A stretch of 25,317 nucleotides of DNA from a virus (IMGVR_UViG_3300013286_000658:1-25317); one strand, 5' to 3'. Shown: positions 1-7,885, counted from the stretch's first letter. Notes: generated by a model not told the origin, from the letters alone. Numbers and translations: made by a program.

Positions 1-1
1 A

Positions 2-19
2 GACGGCAAGAAAAAGTAA
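2..19 (+). CDS. Possible 3' end of an upstream gene (last five codons)
   Basis: Reading frame 2 gives DGKKK and then a TAA stop just before the promoter at 28. A lysine-rich tail directly upstream of a promoter is what the end of a preceding gene would look like, but five codons cannot prove it or identify the product. Confidence 0.25.
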   Translation, partial: DGKKK

Positions 20-27
20 TCAATTTC

Positions 28-56
28 TTGACAGGCTTCGTTTAAAATAGTATAAT
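28..56 (+). promoter_or_regulatory. Consensus sigma70 promoter of the dnaJ-def-clpA operon
   Basis: The sequence has a perfect -35 box TTGACA at 28-33 and a perfect -10 box TATAAT at 51-56, with exactly 17 bases between them. Transcription would start near 63, leaving a leader of about 25 bases before the dnaJ start. This is the form expected of an early phage promoter read by unmodified host RNA polymerase. The same architecture recurs at 13569 and 17393. Confidence 0.85.
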
Positions 57-87
57 TAATACTATAAACGGAGCCTTTTTTACGACT

Positions 88-942
88 ATGACTGATTATT
101 ACCAAACACTAGGTGTTAGCGAAAATGCTAGCCCAGACGAAATAAAAAAAGCATATAGAACTTTGGCTAATAAACATCATCCAGACAAGGGTGGGGATCA
201 AGCCAAATTCAAAGATATTAGTGTTGCCAACGATATTCTAGGCGACCCACAAAAACGTGCCGAGTATGACCAACAGAGGAGATTTGGTGGTGGCCCGCAA
301 GTAAGATTTACCACTGACGGATTTGATCCATTCGGTGCAATGTTTGGCCAACAATTTCCACAAGGACATCCTTTTGGAGATATATTTGGTCAAATGCATC
401 GACAACGCAGAAATAGAGACCTTAATATACAATGTCAGATTACATTGTTAGATAGTTTTCAAGGCAAACAATTAGAAGCACAATATCAATTACCTAGTGG
501 TCGTACACAAACTGTAGTCATCAATGTACCGGCTGGTATCGATCACGGATCGACTATACGTTATCCCGGATTAGGTGACGATAGTACACCCGGTGCTCCA
601 CGTGGGGATTTAAATGTTACTATTTTAATTCAACCCGATCGCAACTTTGAACGTAGGAACGATGACTTGTATACTACTGTAGAAATAAGTCCAATCGAAG
701 CTATGCTAGGTTGTAGGAAAGCTGTAAAAACCATTACAGGTTCTACAATAGAATTAGAAATTCGTGCAGGTGTAGAAACTGGAGTAGAATTTGCCAGCGC
801 CGGACAAGGATTTCAAAACGTAAATCATCAAGTTAAGGGCAGATTTGTAACTGTGGTTAAAATAAAAACGCCTACTATAAGAGATCCGGCATTAATAACT
901 AAACTGAGGGAATTAGATGTTCTCATTAGTCAAAGATCCTAA
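88..942 (+). CDS. DnaJ/CbpA-like co-chaperone (class B J-protein)
   Basis: This is a 284-residue J-domain co-chaperone that would stimulate the host Hsp70 (DnaK) ATPase and deliver substrates to it. Residues 1-65 form a complete J domain with the diagnostic HPD at 31-33. A short Gly/Phe-rich linker follows (about 66-105, with repeated FG and GG), then the two-part beta-sandwich substrate-binding region (about 106-275). The CxxCxGxG zinc repeats of class A DnaJ are absent, so it resembles CbpA, slightly shorter. The start is fixed because the J domain begins directly at the ATG. The likely ribosome site GGAG (70-73) is unusually far, 14 bases upstream. It is the first gene of the operon and its last 26 bases overlap the deformylase gene. 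Most phage J-proteins I know of are only fragments, so a full-length one is uncommon. Confidence 0.92.
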   Translation: MTDYYQTLGVSENASPDEIKKAYRTLANKHHPDKGGDQAKFKDISVANDILGDPQKRAEYDQQRRFGGGPQVRFTTDGFDPFGAMFGQQFPQGHPFGDIFGQMHRQRRNRDLNIQCQITLLDSFQGKQLEAQYQLPSGRTQTVVINVPAGIDHGSTIRYPGLGDDSTPGAPRGDLNVTILIQPDRNFERRNDDLYTTVEISPIEAMLGCRKAVKTITGSTIELEIRAGVETGVEFASAGQGFQNVNHQVKGRFVTVVKIKTPTIRDPALITKLRELDVLISQRS

Positions 943-1405
943 TCCAATTCTAAAACAAGAAGCGGAGAATTGGGATTTTAATCAACATGTCAATGCCGGA
1001 GTAGTCGAGCAAGAAATGCTCGACACAATGAATTCATTTAATGGCATCGGACTAGCCGCAAACCAAGTTGGATTACTACGCAGAGTATTTGTTATGCGTA
1101 CACAAGACGGCAGACAATTTGGATGCTTTAACCCATGGATCATGTTCGGCGATAACGATTTAATCGAAGACCGAGAAGGATGCTTGAGTTTTCCAGAACT
1201 ATGGCTCAAAGTCTCTCGCCATAATAAAATTACTGCCGGCTATCTTGACAATACCGGAAAACCGTGTATAATAGAATTAGAAGGCATTGATGCAAGATGC
1301 TTCCAACATGAACTAGATCATTTAAATGGAATTACATTTACAGAACATGTAAGTGCATTAAAATTACAAATGGCACGAAAGAAACAGAGGAAACTAAATG
1401 GTTGA
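917..1405 (+). CDS. def: Peptide deformylase
   Basis: This metalloenzyme removes the N-formyl group from nascent proteins at the ribosome. All three family motifs are present: GIGLAANQ (residues 43-50), EGCLSFP (87-93, with metal ligand Cys89) and HELDH (131-135, with two metal-binding His and the catalytic Glu). At 162 residues it is about the usual length for a bacterial deformylase, and it carries a short basic tail (ARKKQRKLNG). The ATG at 917 follows GAGGG at 906-910 at a good distance and lies inside the end of dnaJ. The stop overlaps the clpA start by 8 bases, so all three genes look translationally coupled. Deformylases are known from T4-like cyanophages. Placement between a J-protein and a Clp unfoldase is consistent with a nascent-chain processing role. 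Confidence 0.95.
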   Translation: MFSLVKDPNPILKQEAENWDFNQHVNAGVVEQEMLDTMNSFNGIGLAANQVGLLRRVFVMRTQDGRQFGCFNPWIMFGDNDLIEDREGCLSFPELWLKVSRHNKITAGYLDNTGKPCIIELEGIDARCFQHELDHLNGITFTEHVSALKLQMARKKQRKLNG

Positions 1406-3686
1406 ACCAAGCGACAATTTGCAATTAGTATTCGAAAAAGCAATCGAAACTGCAAAACAAAATAATCACGAATACTTAACGATCGAACATTTATTGTTTG
1501 CCATGCTGTGCGAAGAAGCATTTTCAAACACTATCCAAGGTTACGGAAGCGACCCGGAATTTATTAAAAAGAATCTCGAGCATTATTTAAAAAATAAGTG
1601 CGACGAAATTACTGCGGCTGGTCCTGTAGTTAAACCTAAGAAAACACAAGCAGTCGAACGTGTGCTTAACAAAGCATTTACACAAGTGCTGTTTAACGGA
1701 CGTCAAAAGATTGAACCTGCCGATGTATTCCTTGCCATGATGGGCGAGAAACGTAGTTGGGCACATTTTTATATTGCACAAGCAGAGATTGACAAAGATA
1801 AGTTTGCTGATTATTTGAATAACAGCATCGAAACTCAAGATGAAGAAGAACCTGACATGGGTTCTGCACAAGGAAACAAAGCTCTGAAAGCATTTACTAC
1901 TAATCTTAACGAGCAAGTTAAGAAGAATAAAATCGATCCTGTAATTGGTCGAATTGACGAATTAGAAAATGTTGCGCTGGCTATGGGACGTCGTAGTAAA
2001 AACAACGTAATCCTTGTTGGAGATCCTGGAGTAGGTAAGACTGCTATTGCAGAAGGACTTGCATACAATATTGTCAAAGGCGCAGTTCCCGACTTTCTCA
2101 AAGAATATAGTGTTTATAATCTAGACATTAGTGCCATGCTTGCAGGCAGTAAATATCGCGGCGATTTTGAAGAACGATTTAAAATGGTTCTTAAAGGACT
2201 TGCTACAAAAGGCAAAACTATTTTGTTTATCGACGAAGCGCACATGATTAGTGGTGCGGGTTCAGCAAGCAATAGTGCTAACGACTTGTCTAATATGATG
2301 AAGCCAGCACTGAGCAAAGGTACTATCAAAGTTATCGCAAGTACTACATGGGAAGAATATCGTAAACACTTTGAAAAGGACCGTGCATTAATGCGCCGCT
2401 TCCAACGCATCACAGTTGACGAGCCTACTCAAGAAGTTACATTGCAGATCCTTAAAGGAATTAAAAAGTATTATGAACAGTTCCATAATACCAAGATTAA
2501 AGATGATGCGCTACTAACTGCAATTAAGTTAAGCGTGAAATATCAATCAGATAAGAAATTGCCCGATAAGGCCATCGATTTAATCGACGTAGCATGTTCC
2601 CGCTTTAATTTAAAGCTAGCAGAAGAACGTGTTGTTTCTTCAGAAAGTATTCAATATGAACTTTCTAAAATGATTAACATGCCAGAAGAGCAGGTCGCAG
2701 AGCAAGAAAGCGAAAATCTGGTTAACTTAGAATCCAAGTTGTCTACAGAAGTATACGGCCAGGATCTTGCTATTACAGAAATTGTTGATAAGATTATGGT
2801 TGCACAAGCTGGCCTTAAATCAGAGAACAAACCTGTTGGTAGCTTTGTGTTCATGGGCCCGACTGGAACTGGTAAAACTGAAACTGCTAAGAGTTTAGCT
2901 AAGAACTTAGGTGTTAAGTTGCTACGTTTTGATATGAGTGAATATCAAGAAAAGCATAGCATTAGTAAATTAATCGGTAGTCCTCCAGGGTACGTTGGAT
3001 TCGAAGAAGATGCTGGTCAATTGATTACTCAGATCCAAGAAGCTCCCAATGCTGTATTGTTACTAGATGAAATTGAAAAGGCTCATCCAGATGTAATGAC
3101 AGTATTGCTACAACTAATGGATAACGGTTCTATTACAGGATCTAACGGCAAGAAAGCAGACTGTCGAAATATTATTCTTATCCTTACTACTAATGCCGGT
3201 GCAAGCGATGCTGAAAAGAACGCAATTGGCTTTGGCGGGCAAGAAAAAGAGTATAGCGATAAGGACTTAAAGAAGTTTTTAACTCCTGAATTCCGTAATC
3301 GCTTAGATGGTATTGTTACATTCAATAAACTTGGTAGAGATACTATGGTTAAGATTGTTAACAAGTTTATCGACCAACTTAAAGAACAAGTTAAAGACAA
3401 GGCAGTGCGTATCAAAATTGATAAAGAAGCTGTTAATTGGCTTATCGATAAAGGATTCGATGCTAAGATGGGTGCTCGTCCGTTGCAACGTGTCATTGAC
3501 AAGGAAATTAAACGTGACCTTGCTAAACTCATGTTGTTTGGAGAGTTGAAGAAAGGCGGCTGGGTAACTATTACTATTGACGATGATAAAATCGCTCTTG
3601 CAGTAAAACCTAAGACTCCTAAATTACCGTTTGCGGCTTCCGAGTCGGCGAACATAAGTATTGTAGATGATATACAAGGAAACTAA
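1398..3686 (+). CDS. ClpA-like AAA+ unfoldase with two ATPase modules
   Basis: This 762-residue Clp/Hsp100 ATPase is almost exactly the length of E. coli ClpA. The N-domain occupies about 1-140. The first AAA+ module has Walker A GDPGVGKT (208-215), Walker B LFIDEAH (276-282), the pore-loop region KYRGDFEER (252-260) and an arginine-finger segment (ALMRRFQ, 330-336). The second has Walker A GPTGTGKT (487-494), a LLLDEIEKAH Walker B and a ClpA-type C-terminal domain (FTPEFRNRLD-like, GARPLQRVI). There is no long coiled-coil M domain, so it is ClpA-like and not ClpB. An IGF tripeptide at 610-612 sits where ClpA carries its ClpP-docking loop, so the protein could feed substrates to host ClpP. 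The start follows AGAGGA at 1386-1391. No clpP is seen in the window. Confidence 0.92.
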   Translation: MVEPSDNLQLVFEKAIETAKQNNHEYLTIEHLLFAMLCEEAFSNTIQGYGSDPEFIKKNLEHYLKNKCDEITAAGPVVKPKKTQAVERVLNKAFTQVLFNGRQKIEPADVFLAMMGEKRSWAHFYIAQAEIDKDKFADYLNNSIETQDEEEPDMGSAQGNKALKAFTTNLNEQVKKNKIDPVIGRIDELENVALAMGRRSKNNVILVGDPGVGKTAIAEGLAYNIVKGAVPDFLKEYSVYNLDISAMLAGSKYRGDFEERFKMVLKGLATKGKTILFIDEAHMISGAGSASNSANDLSNMMKPALSKGTIKVIASTTWEEYRKHFEKDRALMRRFQRITVDEPTQEVTLQILKGIKKYYEQFHNTKIKDDALLTAIKLSVKYQSDKKLPDKAIDLIDVACSRFNLKLAEERVVSSESIQYELSKMINMPEEQVAEQESENLVNLESKLSTEVYGQDLAITEIVDKIMVAQAGLKSENKPVGSFVFMGPTGTGKTETAKSLAKNLGVKLLRFDMSEYQEKHSISKLIGSPPGYVGFEEDAGQLITQIQEAPNAVLLLDEIEKAHPDVMTVLLQLMDNGSITGSNGKKADCRNIILILTTNAGASDAEKNAIGFGGQEKEYSDKDLKKFLTPEFRNRLDGIVTFNKLGRDTMVKIVNKFIDQLKEQVKDKAVRIKIDKEAVNWLIDKGFDAKMGARPLQRVIDKEIKRDLAKLMLFGELKKGGWVTITIDDDKIALAVKPKTPKLPFAASESANISIVDDIQGN

Positions 3687-4293
3687 AAGTCTTTTTTTAA
3701 AAAAGTATCAGTATAAAGCTGTATTGGTATGCCCTGCCGCTGCCGGTTTTCGCGGCGGGGATTTTGAAACAGCACTTACTGATCTAAAAAATTACGATTT
3801 AAACGCTAGTTCAATATTCGGTTGGAAAAATAAGATTAAGACGCACGACGATTTACAATATAGTATATCATTATGTGCCGATCTTAAAAATCTAAACGGC
3901 ATTGAAACTAGAGTAGAAAGTCCATTTATAAGCATATACACAAACAGTATAAAAGATATTAATTTACTAAAAAAACGATATGCGGATCATGTAAAATATA
4001 TCAGCAAACCTGCGAAATCAGGACAATTAGAAGAGGGTGTAATAGTAATGCCCAAGATGGACTTTGATTTTAAAGTAACTCTTGCGGCAACTAAAACAGA
4101 GTACAGCGCATTTGTACAATGGGCTGAAACTAACAGCAAAGTTAAGATTACAAAAAGCTGTAAGCGTGATTTGAGTAAGAATCGTAGTTGGGGCGGTACC
4201 CATTTTTATGTTACCGGCTCCAACAATTTGCTCATGGTAAAGATGCATTTAGGCGGGTGTATTGCTAAAATACAGCGCATAATCAAAGAATAA
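3667..4293 (+). CDS. Conserved phage protein of unknown function
   Basis: This is a 208-residue protein whose start overlaps the end of the clpA-like gene by 20 bases, and it is the last gene before the terminator at 4314. It resembles a family I recall in T4-like cyanophages, with a basic N-terminus (KETKSLFLKKYQYK), an FRGGD-type motif near residues 28-32 and a C-terminal block containing SWGGTHFYV followed by a hydrophobic KMHLGG segment. It has no signal peptide, no clear membrane segment and no catalytic motif I recognise. Operon position raises the possibility that it works with the chaperone and protease genes, for example as an adaptor, but nothing in the sequence shows this. Confidence 0.8.
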   Translation: MIYKETKSLFLKKYQYKAVLVCPAAAGFRGGDFETALTDLKNYDLNASSIFGWKNKIKTHDDLQYSISLCADLKNLNGIETRVESPFISIYTNSIKDINLLKKRYADHVKYISKPAKSGQLEEGVIVMPKMDFDFKVTLAATKTEYSAFVQWAETNSKVKITKSCKRDLSKNRSWGGTHFYVTGSNNLLMVKMHLGGCIAKIQRIIKE

Positions 4294-4310
4294 TTTGCTA
4301 ACCATATTAC

Positions 4311-4318
4311 GATAAATA
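4311..4318 (+). promoter_or_regulatory. T4-type late promoter upstream of the first virion block
   Basis: GATAAATA followed by CTCT matches the T4 late promoter consensus (TATAAATA followed by CTATT) except at the first base, and equals the NATAAATA form known for T4-like cyanophages. It is 48 bases upstream of the 4367 start. In T4 such sites are read by RNA polymerase carrying gp55 with gp33 and the sliding clamp. A transcript starting about six bases downstream would begin inside the terminator hairpin and would lack most of its left arm. Confidence 0.65.
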
Positions 4319-4349
4319 CTCTAACACCCTTGTGTTAGGGTATTTTATT
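4314..4349 (+). terminator. Intrinsic terminator of the proteostasis operon
   Basis: A 14-pair hairpin (arms 4314-4327 and 4332-4345, one T:G wobble) closes on the four-base loop CCTT. The run TATTTTATT overlaps the end of the second arm. It lies 20 bases after the stop of the unknown gene at 3667-4293. A late-type promoter element (4311-4318) overlaps its left arm. Confidence 0.85.
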
Positions 4350-4366
4350 GATTAACGGGCTATTAT

Positions 4367-4738
4367 ATGCGAATTAAAGACCTTTGTGAAAGTGTAGGCC
4401 AAGAGCTAGACAAAGATGTAAAACATCAAGACAAACACGGCTTAGGCTACGATTTAGTAGACGATTTGCTATTTTTCATGCATCACGACGATGATGCATA
4501 TCGACGTCATACCTATCCAAGCATTATGAAAGCCCGTGATCACATGGCTGGCAATAAGCCTACAGACATGGCGCTGTTCAGCGATGCCGTCAACGAAGCG
4601 TATGAAAAGTATCGTAATAAATTCCATGAAGTTAGAGCACTTCCAGAAAAACTAGACGAAGAAACTCTGGGAGAAATTTGTTCTCATATGCATGAACACG
4701 AAACTAAAAAGATCCAAGACGGTCATTACGAGGATTAA
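4367..4738 (+). CDS. Conserved phage protein, possibly virion-associated
   Basis: This is a 123-residue acidic, His- and Asp-rich protein of unknown function (segments such as FMHHDDDAYRRHTYP and ICSHMHEHE). It resembles proteins I remember from T4-like cyanophages, but no function is known to me. The N-terminus MRIKDLCESVG is a weak match to the short leader seen on other proteins of this block. It is the first gene after the late promoter and is followed two bases later by the ligase-like gene. The His/Asp clusters could bind metal, though no recognised motif is present. It may be a small structural or head protein. Confidence 0.8.
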   Translation: MRIKDLCESVGQELDKDVKHQDKHGLGYDLVDDLLFFMHHDDDAYRRHTYPSIMKARDHMAGNKPTDMALFSDAVNEAYEKYRNKFHEVRALPEKLDEETLGEICSHMHEHETKKIQDGHYED

Positions 4739-4740
4739 TA

Positions 4741-5961
4741 GTGTTACTCCGTGAATTATTCCTTAAGGAAAATCAAGCAGGCCCGCATCCTACAACAGGT
4801 ATAGCACTGGGCCGTGCTTTCAACCACCCGGAGCATTTTATTATATTCTACGGGTTGTCTGGTATTAAGGAAGGCATACAGCATTTAGAAGATGCTGTTG
4901 GAGAAGACAAGCAATTACGTTTTAAATGGGACGGCAATCCTCAAATCTATTGGGGACGAGAAAGAAAGAATGGTCCATTAATTCTAGCAGGACATAACGG
5001 TTGGGCTAAAGGCGGTCGTGGTAATGGTACTACAATGGATGACTTTACAAGTCCAGAAGCTGTAGAAAATTTCATTCTACACAAAAGCGGTGAAGGTGCG
5101 AAGGGAGAAGAAATAACTCCTGAACGTCAACGATTTGCCAGCGAGTTTAGTAATCTATATCATATTTTTGATGCGGCAACTCCTAAAGATTTTGTAGGGT
5201 TCGTGTATGCCGATGCATTATTCTTGCCCAGTACAAAGCCAACGGCGCAAAATGGCATATACACCATGCATCCTAATCCACATAGTAAATCAGAATATCA
5301 CGTGGATGCGAACGGCACAGGGCCATTAAATTTAAGCAAACGTATTCCCCAAGCACAAGCGATGGTTGTAGCACACGGAACATTCAAAACATTTGGTGCT
5401 CCGGATAACGAGCAAATACCAGTAGACGATTTTAGTAAATTTGATAAAAGTCCTGGTTTGATTGTAGTAAGTCCAATATATAATAATGAAAAGCCTGATG
5501 TAGACATGTCTAGCATCAACCAAGTTAAAGAAGTAGGTGGCTATATTGACCAGCACGGAGAAAATATTCAAAATTTTGTAACACACATTCCTACGGGCGA
5601 TAGACAAGGATTCTTCTACAAATTTTTAAACCAACGTAATTCAGCGAACGATTTTGATACAATCACACCACAGATGTTTTATAACTGGATGGCACAACCT
5701 AATAAAGATGGCAAACCCCAGGTTAGTCTTAATAAACAACAACATATTAAAAATACAGATTTAAAATTTAATGCATTGGCGCCCATGTTTCACTTGATGA
5801 AAATTATGCGTCATTCTCGACATGCTATCAACGATAGTGTAAATAGTAAACACAAGCCGGAATGTTGGGCAACTAATCCAGAAGGATTTGTGCGTTATGC
5901 AAATCCAAAGAAATTCCAACACGGACATGTTAAATTTCAAAATGCGGGGTGGAAAGATTGA
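4741..5961 (+). CDS. Putative covalent nucleotidyltransferase / ligase-like protein
   Basis: This is a 406-residue protein with motifs that look like the DNA/RNA ligase and capping-enzyme superfamily. Motif I is KWDG with candidate nucleotidyl-accepting Lys62. A motif III-like stretch GFVYADAL lies at 153-160. EGFV (381-384) resembles motif IV and VKFQN with Lys398 resembles motif V. The 336-residue span between motifs I and V is longer than in T4 RNA ligases, implying insertions. The GTG start follows GAGG at 4729-4732. The N-terminus MLLRELFLKEN looks like a T4 head-targeting leader with a cut after Glu10. It lies between late genes and overlaps the next gene by 4 bases. Enzymatic activity is inferred from motifs only. 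The family may be annotated as unknown in databases. Confidence 0.6.
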   Translation: MLLRELFLKENQAGPHPTTGIALGRAFNHPEHFIIFYGLSGIKEGIQHLEDAVGEDKQLRFKWDGNPQIYWGRERKNGPLILAGHNGWAKGGRGNGTTMDDFTSPEAVENFILHKSGEGAKGEEITPERQRFASEFSNLYHIFDAATPKDFVGFVYADALFLPSTKPTAQNGIYTMHPNPHSKSEYHVDANGTGPLNLSKRIPQAQAMVVAHGTFKTFGAPDNEQIPVDDFSKFDKSPGLIVVSPIYNNEKPDVDMSSINQVKEVGGYIDQHGENIQNFVTHIPTGDRQGFFYKFLNQRNSANDFDTITPQMFYNWMAQPNKDGKPQVSLNKQQHIKNTDLKFNALAPMFHLMKIMRHSRHAINDSVNSKHKPECWATNPEGFVRYANPKKFQHGHVKFQNAGWKD

Positions 5962-7445
5962 GTCAAGTAGCAATTATATTTGGGCGTTTTAATCCGCCAC
6001 ACAAAGGACATAAAGTTGCATGGAAACGTGCGGCTACTATTCCACATTGGTTTGTAGGCACTAACGAGTCAACAGTTGGTCCTACTGATCCATTGCCGTT
6101 TAATATTAAAGAAAAAGCAATGTTGGCAATATATCCCGAACTTAAAGGGCATTTGATCACACAACAAAGTTGGTTTACAATGGCTTCTGCTATATTTGAA
6201 CGTTACGGCGATGTTGAATTAATTTGTGTAACAGATGAAGCATGGGTTGTTCCAGGCTTGCAAAAAGCCAATGGTAGGGAAGACCGACACGGGTACTACA
6301 AATTTTCTAATATTAGATTATTTCATAAAGATGTTGGTGCCGCAAAAGCAGACATGCGCAAAGGCAAAGCAAGCGATTTACGTGCTGCCGCATTAGCTGG
6401 CGATAGAGAAGCATTTACAAATGCCGCCGGCATATCTGCAGAGACTATGGTTGCTGGACATCCATATTTTGATTTAGTAGTGCATTATTTAAAACCGTAC
6501 GGCGCAAAAGCTGAAAAGGCAAATGCAAAGAAACTTGCGACCGCAGAACCAGTAAATACAGTAGAACCACAGGAACCAGTTATGAAACAAGGACCAGCGA
6601 AAGAATTGGCAGAATCGATGCATCGACGTGATGCGTATCAACGCGATGAATTTAGTGCTCACCAAGGCTTTGGCCGAGCGCACAAAGAGTGGGACGAAGG
6701 TAACACTGAGCCGCCAAATAATTTTGCTATTCATATTAACGGCAAGAAGTGGAAAGTATTACCAGGTCATGGAACTTATGCAGATGATCACCGTGAACAA
6801 AAACAACATCGTCAATTACAAGACATGTGTGCTAAGAAGACAGCTTCTACAGGTAAAAAATGGACTGTTCATCCTACTGGCGAACAAGCAACTGTTGAAA
6901 GTGTAGCAGAAAGTAAAACTGTAAAAGCAGAAGCTCCTAAACCACGTAACTTTGTTGCTAAGAATGCCGTTAATACAGGTGCAGGCGCACACAAGGACAA
7001 GAAGAAAGCTGCCAAACAAGGTGATGTTAAACACAAAAAACAATTGGAATTTGCAGAAGGACGATTAGGATCTAGTTTAAATTCAATGTTTGAAGAAAAG
7101 TTTCGTGCTAGATTAAAAGAAGCTGTGCTACGTGCTGACACGGCAAGTTCAATGCCTAACTTACGTATTCATCCAGATTTAGACAACTCTAGTCCATATA
7201 AAGCATATCGTTATGGCGTTGCTATGGCGAGCCAACCACGTGGTCCTGCTGACGAAAAAGGCCCGTTTGGTCAAAAGATGATTACTATAGGTTACACAGA
7301 AGCCGATAATGAAATTATACGTGCAACTGATAAAAAAATGCACTCTAAAAGCCAAGCAATGTCAGATGGTAAAAGTAAAGAATTAGAAGATACACAAACT
7401 GTTAGTCCAATCGCAAAGCCTAAACGTAACCAATATGGTGTATAA
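5958..7445 (+). CDS. HxGH nucleotidylyltransferase fused to phage virion-type domains
   Basis: The protein is 495 residues from the TTG at 5958. That TTG overlaps the previous stop as TTGA and has a purine-rich GTGGAAAG just upstream; a GTG nine bases earlier is the alternative start. The N-terminal ~190 residues form a cytidylyltransferase-like domain with NPPHKGH (HxGH at 15-18) and a later SDLR (139-142) at the place of the ISSTxxR signature. This superfamily includes NMN, phosphopantetheine and glycerol-3-phosphate nucleotidylyltransferases, and the substrate cannot be told. A charged linker follows, then a domain with FAIHINGKKWKV and a VHPTGE end (about 255-310), then a C-terminal domain (about 397-495) ending in SPIAKPKRNQYGV. 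The last domain is shared with the gene at 8196. Late-block position suggests it is packaged. Confidence 0.8.
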   Translation: MSQVAIIFGRFNPPHKGHKVAWKRAATIPHWFVGTNESTVGPTDPLPFNIKEKAMLAIYPELKGHLITQQSWFTMASAIFERYGDVELICVTDEAWVVPGLQKANGREDRHGYYKFSNIRLFHKDVGAAKADMRKGKASDLRAAALAGDREAFTNAAGISAETMVAGHPYFDLVVHYLKPYGAKAEKANAKKLATAEPVNTVEPQEPVMKQGPAKELAESMHRRDAYQRDEFSAHQGFGRAHKEWDEGNTEPPNNFAIHINGKKWKVLPGHGTYADDHREQKQHRQLQDMCAKKTASTGKKWTVHPTGEQATVESVAESKTVKAEAPKPRNFVAKNAVNTGAGAHKDKKKAAKQGDVKHKKQLEFAEGRLGSSLNSMFEEKFRARLKEAVLRADTASSMPNLRIHPDLDNSSPYKAYRYGVAMASQPRGPADEKGPFGQKMITIGYTEADNEIIRATDKKMHSKSQAMSDGKSKELEDTQTVSPIAKPKRNQYGV

Positions 7446-7885
7446 TGGAACATAATAAATATCATCTATCACTAAAAACAGCATTTGCCAGCGAGTTCAG
7501 CTTTTATTTAAAAGCGCATAACTTTCATTGGAATGTGGAAGGACCGTTGTTTGCACAACTACACAAACTATTTAAAACCATATACAAAGAAGTATATGGT
7601 GCGATTGATCCTTTTGCCGAGCATCTTCGTGCTTTGCAAATTTATACACCAGCCAGTTACAGCAAATTTAATATGTTGACTAAGGTAGAGGATGAGAATG
7701 CTGTGCCGGATTGGAATGGCATGCTGACTGAATTGCTAGCAGACAGTGAACGTATGGCTGAAATATTCCGTATTACATTTGAAATGGCTGAAGCGGCTGG
7801 GGACCATGGGCTAAGTAATTTTTTAGCAGATCGTCAAGATCAACATAAGAAACATAGTTGGATGCTGAGATCTAGTTTAAAATGA
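7445..7885 (+). CDS. dps: Dps-family ferritin-like DNA-protection protein
   Basis: This is a 146-residue ferritin-like protein. Dps dodecamers oxidise and store iron using H2O2 and protect DNA. The dinuclear ferroxidase site is fully kept: His28 in NFHWNV, His40, Asp55 and Glu59, with spacings of 12, 15 and 4 that match E. coli Dps His51, His63, Asp78 and Glu82. It is shorter than E. coli Dps (167 residues) and lacks the long Lys-rich N-terminal DNA-binding tail. The ATG overlaps the previous stop by one base (TAATG) and the stop overlaps the next start, so it is embedded in the late operon. It may guard DNA in the infected cell or be packaged with it; the sequence does not say which. Confidence 0.9.
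   Translation: MEHNKYHLSLKTAFASEFSFYLKAHNFHWNVEGPLFAQLHKLFKTIYKEVYGAIDPFAEHLRALQIYTPASYSKFNMLTKVEDENAVPDWNGMLTELLADSERMAEIFRITFEMAEAAGDHGLSNFLADRQDQHKKHSWMLRSSLK

Noticed and set aside
3083-3655. Antisense open frame of 190 codons opposite the clpA-like gene
   Set aside because: It overlaps strongly conserved ClpA sequence and its product shows no recognisable domain.
7455-7462. AATAAATA near the dps start as a late promoter
   Set aside because: It is inside the dps reading frame (codons for Asn-Lys-Tyr) in a tightly coupled operon, without a gene start downstream at a suitable distance.
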